From Sphaerolaimus hirsutus (lineage: Eukaryota > Nematoda > Chromadorea > Monhysterida > Sphaerolaimidae), in contig CAXIWS010000464.1 in NCBI GenBank assembly GCA_964036195.1, positions 248,001 through 312,000 on the forward strand: DNA of 64,000 nucleotides. Reading direction: 5' to 3'. A program made the position numbers and the translations under genes. Under the pieces are notes generated by a model that ran no database searches, was not told where the DNA came from, and worked only from the letters and a program-made list of their open reading frames with translations. Each line of letters opens with the position of its first letter. Positions within the stretch are counted from its first letter, which is position 1. Below are positions 1 through 11,752 of this stretch, in pieces.

Positions 1-608
1 ATCACGGTTCACGCGTTAATCATTCTTGGGAAAGGTGGTAGACACGCACCGTTGCATAGCTGAGATTGTGATCTATCAAAATCTACAGACGCATTGGTGT
101 GTTTGCCATAGCCACTTTATACCTAAGAAACAAAAACATGAATAAATGTCAATTCTGGCTGATTGAATCACGATTAATGCCTTAACCATTCTTGGGAAAG
201 GTGGTAGACATGCACCGTTGCATAGCTGAGATTGTACTCTATAAAAATCTACAAACGTTTTGGTGTGTTTGCTATAGCCACTTTATACCTAAGAAACAAA
301 AACGTGAATAAATGTCAATTCTGGCTGATTGAATCACTGTTCACGCCTTAATCATTCTTGGGAAAAGTGGTAGACACGCACCGTTGCGTAGCTGAGATTG
401 TGCTCGATCAAAATCCACAGACGCATTGGTGTGTTTGCCATAGCCACTTTATACCTAAGAAACAAAAACGTGAATAAATGTCAATTCTGGCTGATTGAAT
501 CACGATTAATGCCTTAACCATTCTTGGGAATGGTGGTAGACATGCACCGTTGCGTAGCTGAGATTGTGCTCGATCAAAATCTACAGACACATTGGTGTGT
601 TTGCCATA
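1..608 (+). repeat. 166-bp satellite array, left block
   Basis: Tandem 166-bp monomers: the landmark TAGCCACTTTAT ends at 120, 286 and 452, exactly 166 bp apart. Each monomer runs through a CTAAGAAACAAAAA stretch, a TGATTGAATCA dyad, a variable CGGTTCACG or CGATTAATG head, a TCTTGGGAA core and GGTGTGTTTGC. The block is cut at 608 by the solo LTR; its last five bases (CCATA, 604-608) are that insertion's target-site duplication. No genes are present; short open frames here are chance readings of the repeat. Confidence 0.97.
604..608. repeat. target-site duplication (left) of the solo LTR
   Basis: CCATA, repeated at 1908-1912 immediately after the LTR. The satellite reads GCCATAGCC at this point in uninterrupted monomers. 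A 5-bp duplication is normal for BEL/Pao integrases. Confidence 0.93.
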
Positions 609-1078
609 TGTGCTGACCGTGGCAAAATGGATGGATAAAGAAATACAGAGACTTGATAATTAGGCTCATATTTATCTATTTACCTATTTGCACCAATTTA
701 CATTTCATGCACCATATTAACTTACCGCAGATTGTATTTCCTACACTTATTACGTATCCATGGAGAATATTCGATTAGGAAAGTGTTCTATAAGTTATTG
801 ATAGATTTATGTGGAATGTTTAGGTTAAAAGGTCAAATATGTTATTATTAGGTGTATTAACATAATATTAGGCTCATTCAACTCGCCGTAATTTTCTGAT
901 CATTATTATATATACATTTACATGGTTTACTTGTAAGTTGACAAAGTCAAATCTTGTGAATATTTATGTGCTGCGTAATTATCTAGGCCAGCGTCCTAAT
1001 AGAGAAATAGTGCCCTGTGTGCAACTAGCATTTACTGTACGTATTTACGAAGCCCTACGCGTAGGCATAATTACTATA

Positions 1079-1259
1079 ACCCTGCTCACAACTTATATTT
1101 ATATTTACTTGATATTTATAATACCCTGCTCAAGCTGAATATATTATAAACCCTGCTCAATTATTATACCCATTTACTTGACTAAGTCCCAATTTATCCA
1201 TTATGAAATATACGTTTCCAGGAAGTGATTATTATTATTATATCGAATATACCCTGCTC
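1079..1259 (+). repeat. four copies of ACCCTGCTC within the LTR
   Basis: Exact copies at 1079-1087, 1123-1131, 1150-1158 and 1251-1259, with corresponding positions in both LTRs of element 2 (for example 48273-48281). The nonamer is the reverse complement of GAGCAGGGT, which lies at the distal part of the primer-binding region of the same family. In element 1 only one copy stays perfect and others are degenerate. The function is unknown; see findings. Confidence 0.8.
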
Positions 1260-1645
1260 TATTTACGTCATTAGGAACATTTACACTACTATTTACAGTT
1301 TTCAAACCCTATTATATTAGTTCCAATGTGCGTCAATGTTTTCTGACAAATTGAAACAGATTAGTAAATCGGCCGAGTTTGCCGACTTCGCGCCTCGTAA
1401 GATTAATAGTTTTTCTATTAGCCCAATTTGTACCTGGTATTTCTTTACCATAATTATTTGAATATATGCACACGTAAAATAAGCCAACTGTCTCGGCTAA
1501 ACGTATCTTATTAATGCATTTACTACTTATTTGTGCATTTGTATTAGGAAGTTACTGTATTAATGTTTTAATACATTATTTCCGTGTCTTAGCTACTTTG
1601 GAAGTTTTTACTTCAGTCTGCGGACCCACCCCAAGTGAACAAAAT

Positions 1646-1687
1646 AAGCTAGCGATAGAAACTTCGATTAGGAAGCTCGCTAGACTT
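1646..1687 (+). promoter_or_regulatory. conserved LTR stem-loop upstream of the poly(A) signal
   Basis: AAGCTAGCGA (1646-1655) pairs with TCGCTAGACTT (1677-1687) through one bulged base. This gives a stem of about 10 bp, about 30 bp before the AATAAA at 1719. The pairing is preserved in the divergent LTRs of element 1, although surrounding sequence differs. It is probably part of the transcribed R region, but the R boundaries cannot be seen from sequence alone. Confidence 0.55.
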
Positions 1688-1718
1688 TGCGCTTTTGTAA
1701 CACGCTGTATCTGATAAA

Positions 1719-1774
1719 AATAAAGTACCTGAAACAATTCGAACCCCCTTTTCAACACGCAACTACGAAATAAA
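1719..1774 (+). promoter_or_regulatory. poly(A) signals of the solo LTR
   Basis: Two AATAAA hexamers, at 1719-1724 and 1769-1774. Equivalent hexamers occur in all five LTRs of the window: 48913 and 48963, 60185 and 60235 on the plus strand; 11935-11940 and 11886-11891, 23186-23191 and 23137-23142 on the minus strand. They mark the likely 3' end of R and set the LTR orientation. Confidence 0.6.
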
Positions 1775-1907
1775 CTCAACTTGGCTGTCGACAAGTGGAC
1801 GTTCGGCTACAACGGGAAATCAACCACTCTAAAGGCCGTTTCTCACTACGGTCTTGAAGCAGCCGGATTCGGTGGTAGAAGACGTTGACTTCGGTGGCTT
1901 CATCACA

Positions 1908-1912
1908 CCATA
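1908..1912. repeat. target-site duplication (right) of the solo LTR
   Basis: CCATA, matching 604-608; the satellite resumes directly with GCCACTTTAT. Confidence 0.93.
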
Positions 1913-2294
1913 GCCACTTTATACCTAAGAAACAAAAACGTGAATAAATGTCAATTCTGGCTGATTGAATCACGGTTCACGCCTTAATCATTCTTGGGAA
2001 AGGTGGTAGACACGCACCGTTGTGTAGCTGAGATTGTGATCTATAAAAATCTACAAACGTTTTGGTGTGTTTGCTATAGCCACTTTATACCTAAGAAACA
2101 AAAACGTGAATAAATGTCAATTCTGGCTGATTGAATCACGGTTCACGCCTTAATCATTCTTGGGAAAAGTGGTAGACACGCACCGTTGCGTAGCTGAGAT
2201 TGTGCTCGATCAAAATCTACAGACGCATTGGTGTGTTTGCCATAGCCACTTTATACCTAAGAAACAAAAACGTGAATAAATGTCAATTCTGGCT

Positions 2295-4286
2295 GATTGA
2301 ATCACGGTTCACGCCTTAATCATTCTTGGGAAAAGTGGTAGACACGCACCGTTGCGTAGCTGAGATTGTGCTCGATCAAAATCTACAGACGCATTGGTGT
2401 GTTTGCCATAGCCACTTTATACCTAAGAAACAAAAACGTGAATAAATGTCAATTCTGGCTGATTGAATCACGATTAATGCCTTAACCATTCTTGGGAAAG
2501 GTGGTAGACACGCACCGTTGTGTAGCTGAGATTGTGATCTATAAAAATCTACAAACGTTTTGGTGTGTTTGCTATAGCCACTTTATACCTAAGAAACAAA
2601 AACGTGAATAAATGTCAATTCTGGCTGATTGAATCACGGTTCACGCCTTAATCATTCTTGGGAATGGTGGTAGACATGCACCGTTGCGTAGCTGAGCTTG
2701 TGCTCGATCAAAATCTACAGACGCATTGGTGTGTTTGCCATAGCCACTTTATACCTAAGAAACAAAAACGTGAATAAATGTCAATTCTGGCTGATTGAAT
2801 CACGGTTCACGCCTTAATCATTCTTGGGAAAGGTGGTAGACACGCACCGTTGTGTAGCTGAGATTGTGATCTATAAAAATCTACAAACGTTTTGGTGTGT
2901 TTGCTATAGCCACTTTATACCTAAGAAACAAAAACGTGAATAAATGTCAATTCTGGCTGATTGAATCACGGTTCACGCCTTAATCATTCTTGGGAAAAGT
3001 GGTAGACACGCACCGTTGCGTAGCTGAGATTGTGCTCGATCAAAATCTACAGACGCATTGGTGTGTTTGCCATAGCCACTTTATACCTAAGAAACAAAAA
3101 CATGAATAAATGTCAATTCTGGCTGATTGAATCACGATTAATGCCTTAACCATTCTTGGGAAAGGTGGTAGACATGCACCGTTGCATAGCTGAGATTGTA
3201 CTCTATAAAAATCTACAAACGTTTTGGTGTGTTTGCTATAGCCACTTTATACCTAAGAAACAAAAACGTGAATAAATGTCAATTCTGGCTGATTGAATCA
3301 CGGTTCACGCCTTAATCATTCTTGGGAAAAGTGGTAGACACGCACCGTTGCGTAGCTGAGATTGTGCTCGATCAAAATCTACAGACGCATTGGTGTGTTT
3401 GCCATAGCCACTTTATACCTAAGAAACAAAAACGTGAATAAATGTCAATTCTGGCTGATTGAATCACGATTAATGCCTTAACCATTCTTGGGAAAGGTGG
3501 TAGACACGCACCGTTGTGTAGCTGAGATTGTGATCTATAAAAATCTACAAACGTTTTGGTGTGTTTGCTATAGCCACTTTATACCTAAGAAACAAAAACG
3601 TGAATAAATGTCAATTCTGGCTGATTGAATCACGGTTCACGCCTTAATCATTCTTGGGAATGGTGGTAGACATGCACCGTTGCGTAGCTGAGCTTGTGCT
3701 CGATCAAAATCTACAGACGCATTGGTGTGTTTGCCATAGCCACTTTATACCTAAGAAACAAAAACGTGAATAAATGTCAATTCTGGCTGATTGAATCACG
3801 GTTCACGCCTTAATCATTCTTGGGAAAGGTGGTAGACACGCACCGTTGTGTAGCTGAGATTGTGATCTATAAAAATCTACAAACGTTTTGGTGTGTTTGC
3901 TATAGCCACTTTATACCTAAGAAACAAAAACGTGAATAAATGTCAATTCTGGCTGATTGAATCACGGTTCACGCCTTAATCATTCTTGGGAAAAGTGGTA
4001 GACACGCACCGTTGCGTAGCTGAGATTGTGCTCGATCAAAATCTACAGACGCATTGGTGTGTTTGCCATAGCCACTTTATACCTAAGAAACAAAAACGTG
4101 AATAAATGTCAATTCTGGCTGATTGAATCACGATTAATGCCTTAACCATTCTTGGGAATGGTGGTAGACATGCACTGTTGCGTAGCTGAGATTGTGCTCG
4201 ATCAAAATCTACAAACGTTTTGGTGTGTTTGCCATAGCCACTTTATACCTAAGAAACAAAAACGTGAATAAATGTCAATTCTGGCT
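2295..4286 (+). repeat. tandem duplication of a six-monomer (996-bp) unit
   Basis: Subtype order in 2295-3290 is repeated in 3291-4286 except for the last monomer. The diagnostic private variant GCTGAGCTTGTG occurs at about 2692 and again 996 bp (6 x 166) later. The central three-monomer segment recurs a third time at about 26624-27120, beyond element 1. Confidence 0.75.
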
Positions 4287-6122
4287 GATTGAATCACGGT
4301 TCACGCGTTAATCATTCTTGGGAAAGGTGGTAGACACACACCGTTGTGTAGCTGAGATTGTGATCTATCAAAATCTACAAACATTTTGGTGTGTTTGCCA
4401 TAGCCACTTTATACCTAAGAAACAAAAACATGAATAAATGTCAATTCTGGCTGATTGAATCACGATTAATGCCTTAACCATTCTTGGGAAAGGTGGTAGA
4501 CATGCACCGTTGCATAGCTGAGATTGTACTCTATAAAAATCTACAAACGTTTTGGTGTGTTTGCTATAGCCACTTTATACCTAAGAAACAAAAACGTGAA
4601 TAAATGTCAATTCTGGCTGATTGAATCACGGTTCACGCCTTAATCATTCTTGGGAAAAGTGGTAGACACGCACCGTTGCGTAGCTGAGATTGTGCTCGAT
4701 CAAAATCTACAGACGCATTGGTGTGTTTGCCATAGCCACTTTATACCTAAGAAACAAAAACGTGAATAAATGTCAATTCTGGCTGATTGAATCACGATTA
4801 ATGCCTTAACCATTCTTGGGAATGGTGGTAGACATGCACCGTTGCATAGCTGAGATTGTGCTCAATCAAAATCTACAGACGCATTGGTGTGTTTGCCATA
4901 GCCACTTTATACCTAAGAAACAAAAACGTGAATAAATGTCAATTCTGGCTGATTGAATCACGGTTCACGCCTTAATCATTCTTGGGAAAGGTGGTAGACA
5001 CGCACCGTTGTGTAGCTGAGATTGTGATCTATCAAAATCTACAAACATTTTGGTGTGTTTGCCATAGCCACTTTATACCTAAGAAACAAAAACGTGAATA
5101 AATGTCAATTCTGGCTGATTGAATCACGATTAATGCCTTAACCATTCTTGGGAAAGGTGGTAGACATGCACCGTTGCGTAGCTGAGATTGTGCTCTATAA
5201 AAATCTACAAACGTTTTGGTGTGTTTGCCATAGCCACTTTATACCTAAGAAACAAAAACGTGAATAAATGTCAATTCTGGCTGATTGAATCACGGTTCAC
5301 GCGTTAATCATTCTTGGGAAAGGTGGTAGACACGCACCGTTGTGTAGCTGAGATTGTGATCTATAAAAATCTACAAACGTTTTGGTGTGTTTGCTATAGC
5401 CACTTTATACCTAAGAAACAAAAACGTGAATAAATGTCAATTCTGGCTGATTGAATCACGGTTCACGCCTTAATCATTCTTGGGAAAAGTGGTAGACACG
5501 CACCGTTGCGTAGCTGAGATTGTGCTCGATCAAAATCTACAGACGCATTGGTGTGTTTGCCATAGCCACTTTATACCTAAGAAACAAAAACGTGAATAAA
5601 TGTCAATTCTGGCTGATTGAATCACGATTAATGCCTTAACCATTTTTGGGAATGGTGGTAGACATGCACCGTTGCGTAGCTGAGATTGTGCTCGATCAAA
5701 ATCTACAGACGCATTGGTGTGTTTGCCATAGCCACTTTATACCTAAGAAACAAAAACGTGAATAAATGTCAATTCTGGCTGATTGAATCACGGTTCACGC
5801 CTTAATCATTCTTGGGAAAGGTGGTAGACACGCACCGTTGTGTAGCTGAGATTGTGATCTATCAAAATCTACAAACATTTTGGTGTGTTTGCCATAGCCA
5901 CTTTATACCTAAGAAACAAAAACGTGAATAAATGTCAATTCTGGCTGATTGAATCACGATTAATGCCTTAACCATTCTTGGGAAAGGTGGTAGACATGCA
6001 CCGTTGCGTAGCTGAGATTGTGCTCTATAAAAATCTACAAACGTTTTGGTGTGTTTGCCATAGCCACTTTATACCTAAGAAACAAAAACGTGAATAAATG
6101 TCAATTCTGGCTGATTGAATCA

Positions 6123-7948
6123 CGGTTCACGCGTTAATCATTCTTGGGAAAGGTGGTAGACACGCACCGTTGTGTAGCTGAGATTGTGATCTATCAAAAT
6201 CTACAAACATTTTGGTGTGTTTGCCATAGCCACTTTATACCTAAGAAACAAAAACATGAATAAATGTCAATTCTGGCTGATTGAATCACGATTAATGCCT
6301 TAACCATTCTTGGGAAAGGTGGTAGACATGCACCGTTGCATAGCTGAGATTGTACTCTATAAAAATCTACAAACGTTTTGGTGTGTTTGCTATAGCCACT
6401 TTATACCTAAGAAACAAAAACGTGAATAAATGTCAATTCTGGCTGATTGAATCACGGTTCACGCCTTAATCATTCTTGGGAAAAGTGGTAGACACGCACC
6501 GTTGCGTAGCTGAGATTGTGCTCGATCAAAATCTACAGACGCATTGGTGTGTTTGCCATAGCCACTTTATACCTAAGAAACAAAAACATGAATAAATGTC
6601 AATTCTGGCTGATTGAATCACGATTAATGCCTTAACCATTCTTGGGAATGGTGGTAGACATGCACCGTTGCGTAGCTGAGATTGTGCTCGATCAAAATCT
6701 ACAGACGCATTGGTGTGTTTGCCATAGCCACTTTATACCTAAGAAACAAAAACGTGAATAAATGTCAATTCTGGCTGATTGAATCACGGTTCACGCGTTA
6801 ATCATTCTTGGGAAAGGTGGTAGACACGCACCGTTGTGTAGCTGAGATTGTGATCTATCAAAATCTACAAACATTTTGGTGTGTTTGCCATAGCCACTTT
6901 ATACCTAAGAAACAAAAACATGAATAAATGTCAATTCTGGCTGATTGAATCATGATTAATGCCTTAACCATTCTTGGGAAAGGTGGTAGACATGCACCGT
7001 TGCATAGCTGAGATTGTACTCTATAAAAATCTACAAACGTTTTGGTGTGTTTGCTATAGCCACTTTATACCTAAGAAACAAAAACGTGAATAAATGTCAA
7101 TTCTGGCTGATTGAATCACGGTTCACGCCTTAATCATTCTTGGGAAAAGTGGTAGACACGCACCGTTGCGTAGCTGAGATTGTGCTCGATCAAAATCTAC
7201 AGACGCATTGGTGTGTTTGCCATAGCCACTTTATACCTAAGAAACAAAAACGTGAATAAATGTCAATTCTGGCTGATTGAATCACGATTAATGCCTTAAC
7301 CATTCTTGGGAATGGTGGTAGACATGCACCGTTGCGTAGCTGAGATTGTGCTCGATCAAAATCTACAGACGCATTGGTGTGTTTGCCATAGCCACTTTAT
7401 ACCTAAGAAACAAAAACGTGAATAAATGTCAATTCTGGCTGATTGAATCACGGTTCACGCGTTAATCATTCTTGGGAAAGGTGGTAGACACGCACCGTTG
7501 TGTAGCTGAGATTGTGATCTATCAAAATCTACAAACATTTTGGTGTGTTTGCCATAGCCACTTTATACCTAAGAAACAAAAACATGAATAAATGTCAATT
7601 CTGGCTGATTGAATCACGATTAATGCCTTAACCATTCTTGGGAAAGGTGGTAGACATGCACCGTTGCATAGCTGAGATTGTACTCTATAAAAATCTACAA
7701 ACGTTTTGGTGTGTTTGCTATAGCCACTTTATACCTAAGAAACAAAAACGTGAATAAATGTCAATTCTGGCTGATTGAATCACGGTTCACGCCTTAATCA
7801 TTCTTGGGAAAAGTGGTAGACACGCACCGTTGCGTAGCTGAGATTGTGCTCGATCAAAATCTACAGACGCATTGGTGTGTTTGCCATAGCCACTTTATCC
7901 CTAAGAAACAAAAACGTGAATAAATGTCAATTCTGGCTGATTGAATCA
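6123..7948 (+). repeat. 664-bp higher-order repeat (four-monomer unit), left example
   Basis: The head CGGTTCACGCG recurs at 6123, 6787 and 7451 (664 bp = 4 x 166) with the same a-b-c-d order of monomer subtypes: TGTGATCTATC/AAACATTTT, TGTACTCTATA/AAACGTTTT, GGGAAAAGTGG/AGACGCATT, then GGGAATGGTGG/AGACGCATT. The third unit lacks the d monomer. Members of one position are more alike than neighbours, the hallmark of a higher-order satellite repeat. Confidence 0.85.
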
Positions 7949-10900
7949 CGGTTCACGCCTTAATCATTCTTGGGAAAAGTGGTAGACACGCACCGTTGCG
8001 TAGCTGAGATTGTGCTCGATCAAAATCTACAAACATTTTGGTGTGTTTGCCATAGCCACTTTATACCTAAGAAACAAAAACATGAATAAATGTCAATTCT
8101 GGCTGATTGAATCACGATTAATGCCTTAACCATTCTTGGGAAAGGTGGTAGACATGCACCGTTGCGTAGCTGAGATTGTGCTCTATAAAAATCTACAAAC
8201 GTTTTGGTGTGTTTGCCATAGCCACTTTATACCTAAGAAACAAAAACGTGAATAAATGTCAATTCTGGCTGATTGAATCACGGTTCACGCGTTAATCATT
8301 CTTGGGAAAGGTGGTAGACACGCACCGTTGTGTAGCTGAGATTGTGATCTATAAAAATCTACAAACGTTTTGGTGTGTTTGCTATAGCCACTTTATACCT
8401 AAGAAACAAAAACGTGAATAAATGTCAATTCTGGCTGATTGAATCACGGTTCACGCCTTAATCATTCTTGGGAAAAGTGGTAGACACACACCGTTGCGTA
8501 GCTGAGATTGTGCTCGATCAAAATCTACAGACGCATTGGTGTGTTTGCCATAGCCACTTTATACCTAAGAAACAAAAACGTGAATAAATGTCAATTCTGG
8601 CTGATTGAATCACGGTTCACACCTTAATCATTCTTGGGAAAGGTGGTAGACACGCACCGTTGTGTAGCTGAGATTGTGATCTATCAAAATCTACAAACAT
8701 TTTGGTGTGTTTGCCATAGCCACTTTATACCTAAGAAACAAAAACGTGAATAAATGTCAATTCTGGCTGATTGAATCACGATTAATGCCTTAACCATTCT
8801 TGGGAAAGGTGGTAGACATGCACCGTTGCGTAGCTGAGATTGTGCTCTATAAAAATCTACAAACGTTTTGGTGTGTTTGCCATAGCCACTTTATACCTAA
8901 GAAACAAAAACGTGAATAAATGTCAATTCTGGCTGATTGAATCACGGTTCACGCGTTAATCATTCTTGGGAAAGGTGGTAGACACGCACCGTTGTGTAGC
9001 TGAGATTGTGATCTATAAAAATCTACAAACGTTTTGGTGTGTTTGCTATAGCCACTTTATACCTAAGAAACAAAAACGTGAATAAATGTCAATTCTGGCT
9101 GATTGAATCACGGTTCACGCCTTAATCATTCTTGGGAAAAGTGGTAGACACGCACCGTTGCGTAGCTGAGATTGTGCTCGATCAAAATCTACAGACGCAT
9201 TGGTGTGTTTGCCATAGCCACTTTATACCTAAGAAACAAAAACGTGAATAAATGTCAATTCTGGCTGATTGAATCACGATTAATGCCTTAACCATTCTTG
9301 GGAAAGGTGGTAGACATGCACCGTTGCGTAGCTGAGATTGTGCTCTATAAAAATCTACAAACGTTTTGGTGTGTTTGCCATAGCCACTTTATACCTAAGA
9401 AACAAAAACGTGAATAAATGTCAATTCTGGCTGATTGAATCACGGTTCACGCGTTAATCATTCTTGGGAAAGGTGGTAGACACGCACCGTTGTGTAGCTG
9501 AGATTGTGATCTATCAAAATCTACAAACATTTTGGTGTGTTTGCCATAGCCACTTTATACCTAAGAAACAAAAACATGAATAAATGTCAATTCTGGCTGA
9601 TTGAATCACGATTAATGCCTTAACCATTCTTGGGAAAGGTGGTAGACATGCACCGTTGCATAGCTGAGATTGTACTCTATAAAAATCTACAAATGTTTTG
9701 GTGTGTTTGCTATAGCCACTTTATACCTAAGAAACAAAAACGTGAATAAATGTCAATTCTGGCTGATTGAATCACGGTTCACGCCTTAATCATTCTTGGG
9801 AAAAGTGGTAGACACGCACCGTTGCGTAGCTGAGATTGTGCTCGATCAAAATCCACAGACACATTGGTGTGTTTGCCATAGCCACTTTATACCTAAGAAA
9901 CAAAAACGTGAATAAATGTCAATTCTGGCTGATTGAATCACGATTAATGCCTTAACCATTCTTGGGAATGGTGGTAGACATGCACCGTTGCGTAGCTGAG
10001 ATTGTGCTCGATCAAAATCTACAGACGCATTGGTGTGTTTGCCATAGCCACTTTATACCTAAGAAACAAAAACGTGAATAAATGTCAATTCTGGCTGATT
10101 GAATCACGGTTCACGCCTTAATCATTATTGGGAAAGGTGGTAGACACGCACCGTTGTGTAGCTGAGATTGTGATCTATAAAAATCTACAAACGTTTTGGT
10201 GTGTTTGCTATAGCCACTTTATACCTAAGAAACAAAAACGTGAATAAATGTCAATTCTGGCTGATTGAATCACGGTTCACGCCTTAATCATTCTTGGGAA
10301 AAGTGGTAGACACGCACCGTTGCGTAGCTGAGATTGTGCTCGATCAAAATCTACAGACACATTGGTGTGTTTGCCATAGCCACTTTATACCTAAGAAACA
10401 AAAACGTGAATAAATGTCAATTCTGGCTGATTGAATCACGGTTCACGCCTTAATCATTCTTGGGAAAAGTGGTAGACACGCACCGTTGCGTAGCTGAGAT
10501 TGTGCTCGATCAAAATCTACAGACGCATTGGTGTGTTTGCCATAGCCACTTTATACCTAAGAAACAAAAACGTGAATAAATGTCAATTCTGGCTGATTGA
10601 ATCACGGTTCACGCCTTAATCATTCTTGGGAAAAGTGGTAGACACGCACCGTTGCGTAGCTGAGATTGTGCTCGATCAAAATCTACAGACACATTGGTGT
10701 GTTTGCCATAGCCACTTTATACCTAAGAAACAAAAACGTGAATAAATGTCAATTCTGGCTGATTGAATCACGGTTCACGCCTTAATCATTCTTGGGAAAA
10801 GTGGTAGACACGCACCGTTGTGTAGCTGTGATTGTGATCTATCAAAATCTACAAACATTTTGGTGTGTTTGCCATAGCCACTTTATACCTAAGAAACAAA

Positions 10901-11747
10901 AACGTGAATAAATGTCAATTCTGGCTGATTGAATCACAATTAATGCCTTAACCATTCTTGGGAAAGGTGGTAGACATGCACCGTTGCGTAGCTGAGATTG
11001 TGCTCTATAAAAATCTACAAACGTTTTGGTGTGTTTGCCATAGCCACTTTATACCTAAGAAACAAAAACGTGAATAAATGTCAATTCTGGCTGATTGAAT
11101 CACGGTTCACGCGTTAATCATTCTTGGGAAAGGTGGTAAACACGCACCGTTGTGTAGCTGAGATTGTACTCTATAAAAATCTACAAACGTTTTGGTGTGT
11201 TTGCTATAGCCACTTTATACCTAAGAAACAAAAACGTGAATAAATGTCAATTCTGGCTGATTGAATCACGGTTCACGCCTTAATCATTCTTGGGAAAAGT
11301 GGTAGACACGCACCGTTGCGTAGCTGAGATTGTGCTCGATCAAAATCTACAAACATTTTGGTGTGTTTGCCATAGCCACTTTATACCTAAGAAACAAAAA
11401 CGTGAATAAATGTCAATTCTGGCTGATTGAATCACGATTAATGCCTTAACCATTCTTGGGAAAGGTGGTAGACATGCACCGTTGCGTAGCTGAGATTGTG
11501 CTCTATAAAAATCTACAAACGTTTTGGTGTGTTTGCCATAGCCACTTTATACCTAAGAAACAAAAACGTGAATAAATGTCAATTCTGGCTGATTGAATCA
11601 CGGTTCACGCGTTAATCATTCTTGGGAAAGGTGGTAGACACGCACCGTTGTGTAGCTGAGATTGTGATCTATAAAAATCTACAAACGTTTTGGTGTGTTT
11701 GCTATAGCCACTTTATACCTAAGAAACAAAAACGTGAATAAATGTCA

Positions 11748-11752
11748 ATTCT
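11748..11752. repeat. target-site duplication (left) of element 1
   Basis: ATTCT, matching 24281-24285. Uninterrupted monomers read GTCAATTCTGGCTG here, so the insertion split one monomer. Confidence 0.95.

Larger units (their letters stand above)
609..1907 (+). mobile_element. solo LTR of the BEL/Pao-type family (1299-bp LTR subtype)
   Basis: Starts TGTGCTGACC and ends TTCATCACA (TG...CA termini). It is flanked by 5-bp direct repeats CCATA (604-608 and 1908-1912) that restore the satellite when collapsed. It has the same length as the two LTRs of element 2, and I found two differences from that element's 5' LTR (equivalents of 1214 and 1472), both CpG/CpA alternatives. No internal region is attached, so this is the product of recombination between the two LTRs of an inserted element. 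The LTR is AT-rich except for its GC-richer last 130 bp or so (presumed U5). The 66-aa frames inside it lack an ATG start and are not proposed as genes. Confidence 0.95.
1908..11752 (+). repeat. 166-bp satellite array, second block (about 59 monomers)
   Basis: The TAGCCACTTTAT landmark ends at 1922 and 11716, a distance of 9794 bp or exactly 59 x 166, so the block has no net indel. Monomers fall into recurring subtypes distinguished by the head (CGGTTCACGCG, CGGTTCACGCC or CGATTAATGCC), GGGAAAGG, GGGAAAAG or GGGAATGG, and TGTGATCTAT, TGTACTCTAT or TGTGCTCGAT. The block ends at 11752, where element 1 inserted. No gene is present. Confidence 0.97.

Noticed and set aside
408..590. Open frames of about 60-80 aa inside the satellite (also at 43627-43809 and 62169-62414)
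   Set aside because: They are chance readings of the 166-bp repeat and appear or vanish with single CpG variants. No conserved start is seen.
1..608. Pol III box A/B-like words in the monomer (TAGCTGAGA, GGTTCACGCC)
   Set aside because: Box B matches only its first five bases and spacing is wrong for a tRNA-like promoter. The match is what chance would give.
938..1138. 66-aa frame conserved in the 1299-bp LTRs, 88 aa in the 1277-bp LTRs
   Set aside because: It starts at TTG, not ATG, and the C-terminal half changes frame between LTR subtypes through indels. High similarity is explained by LTR homology.
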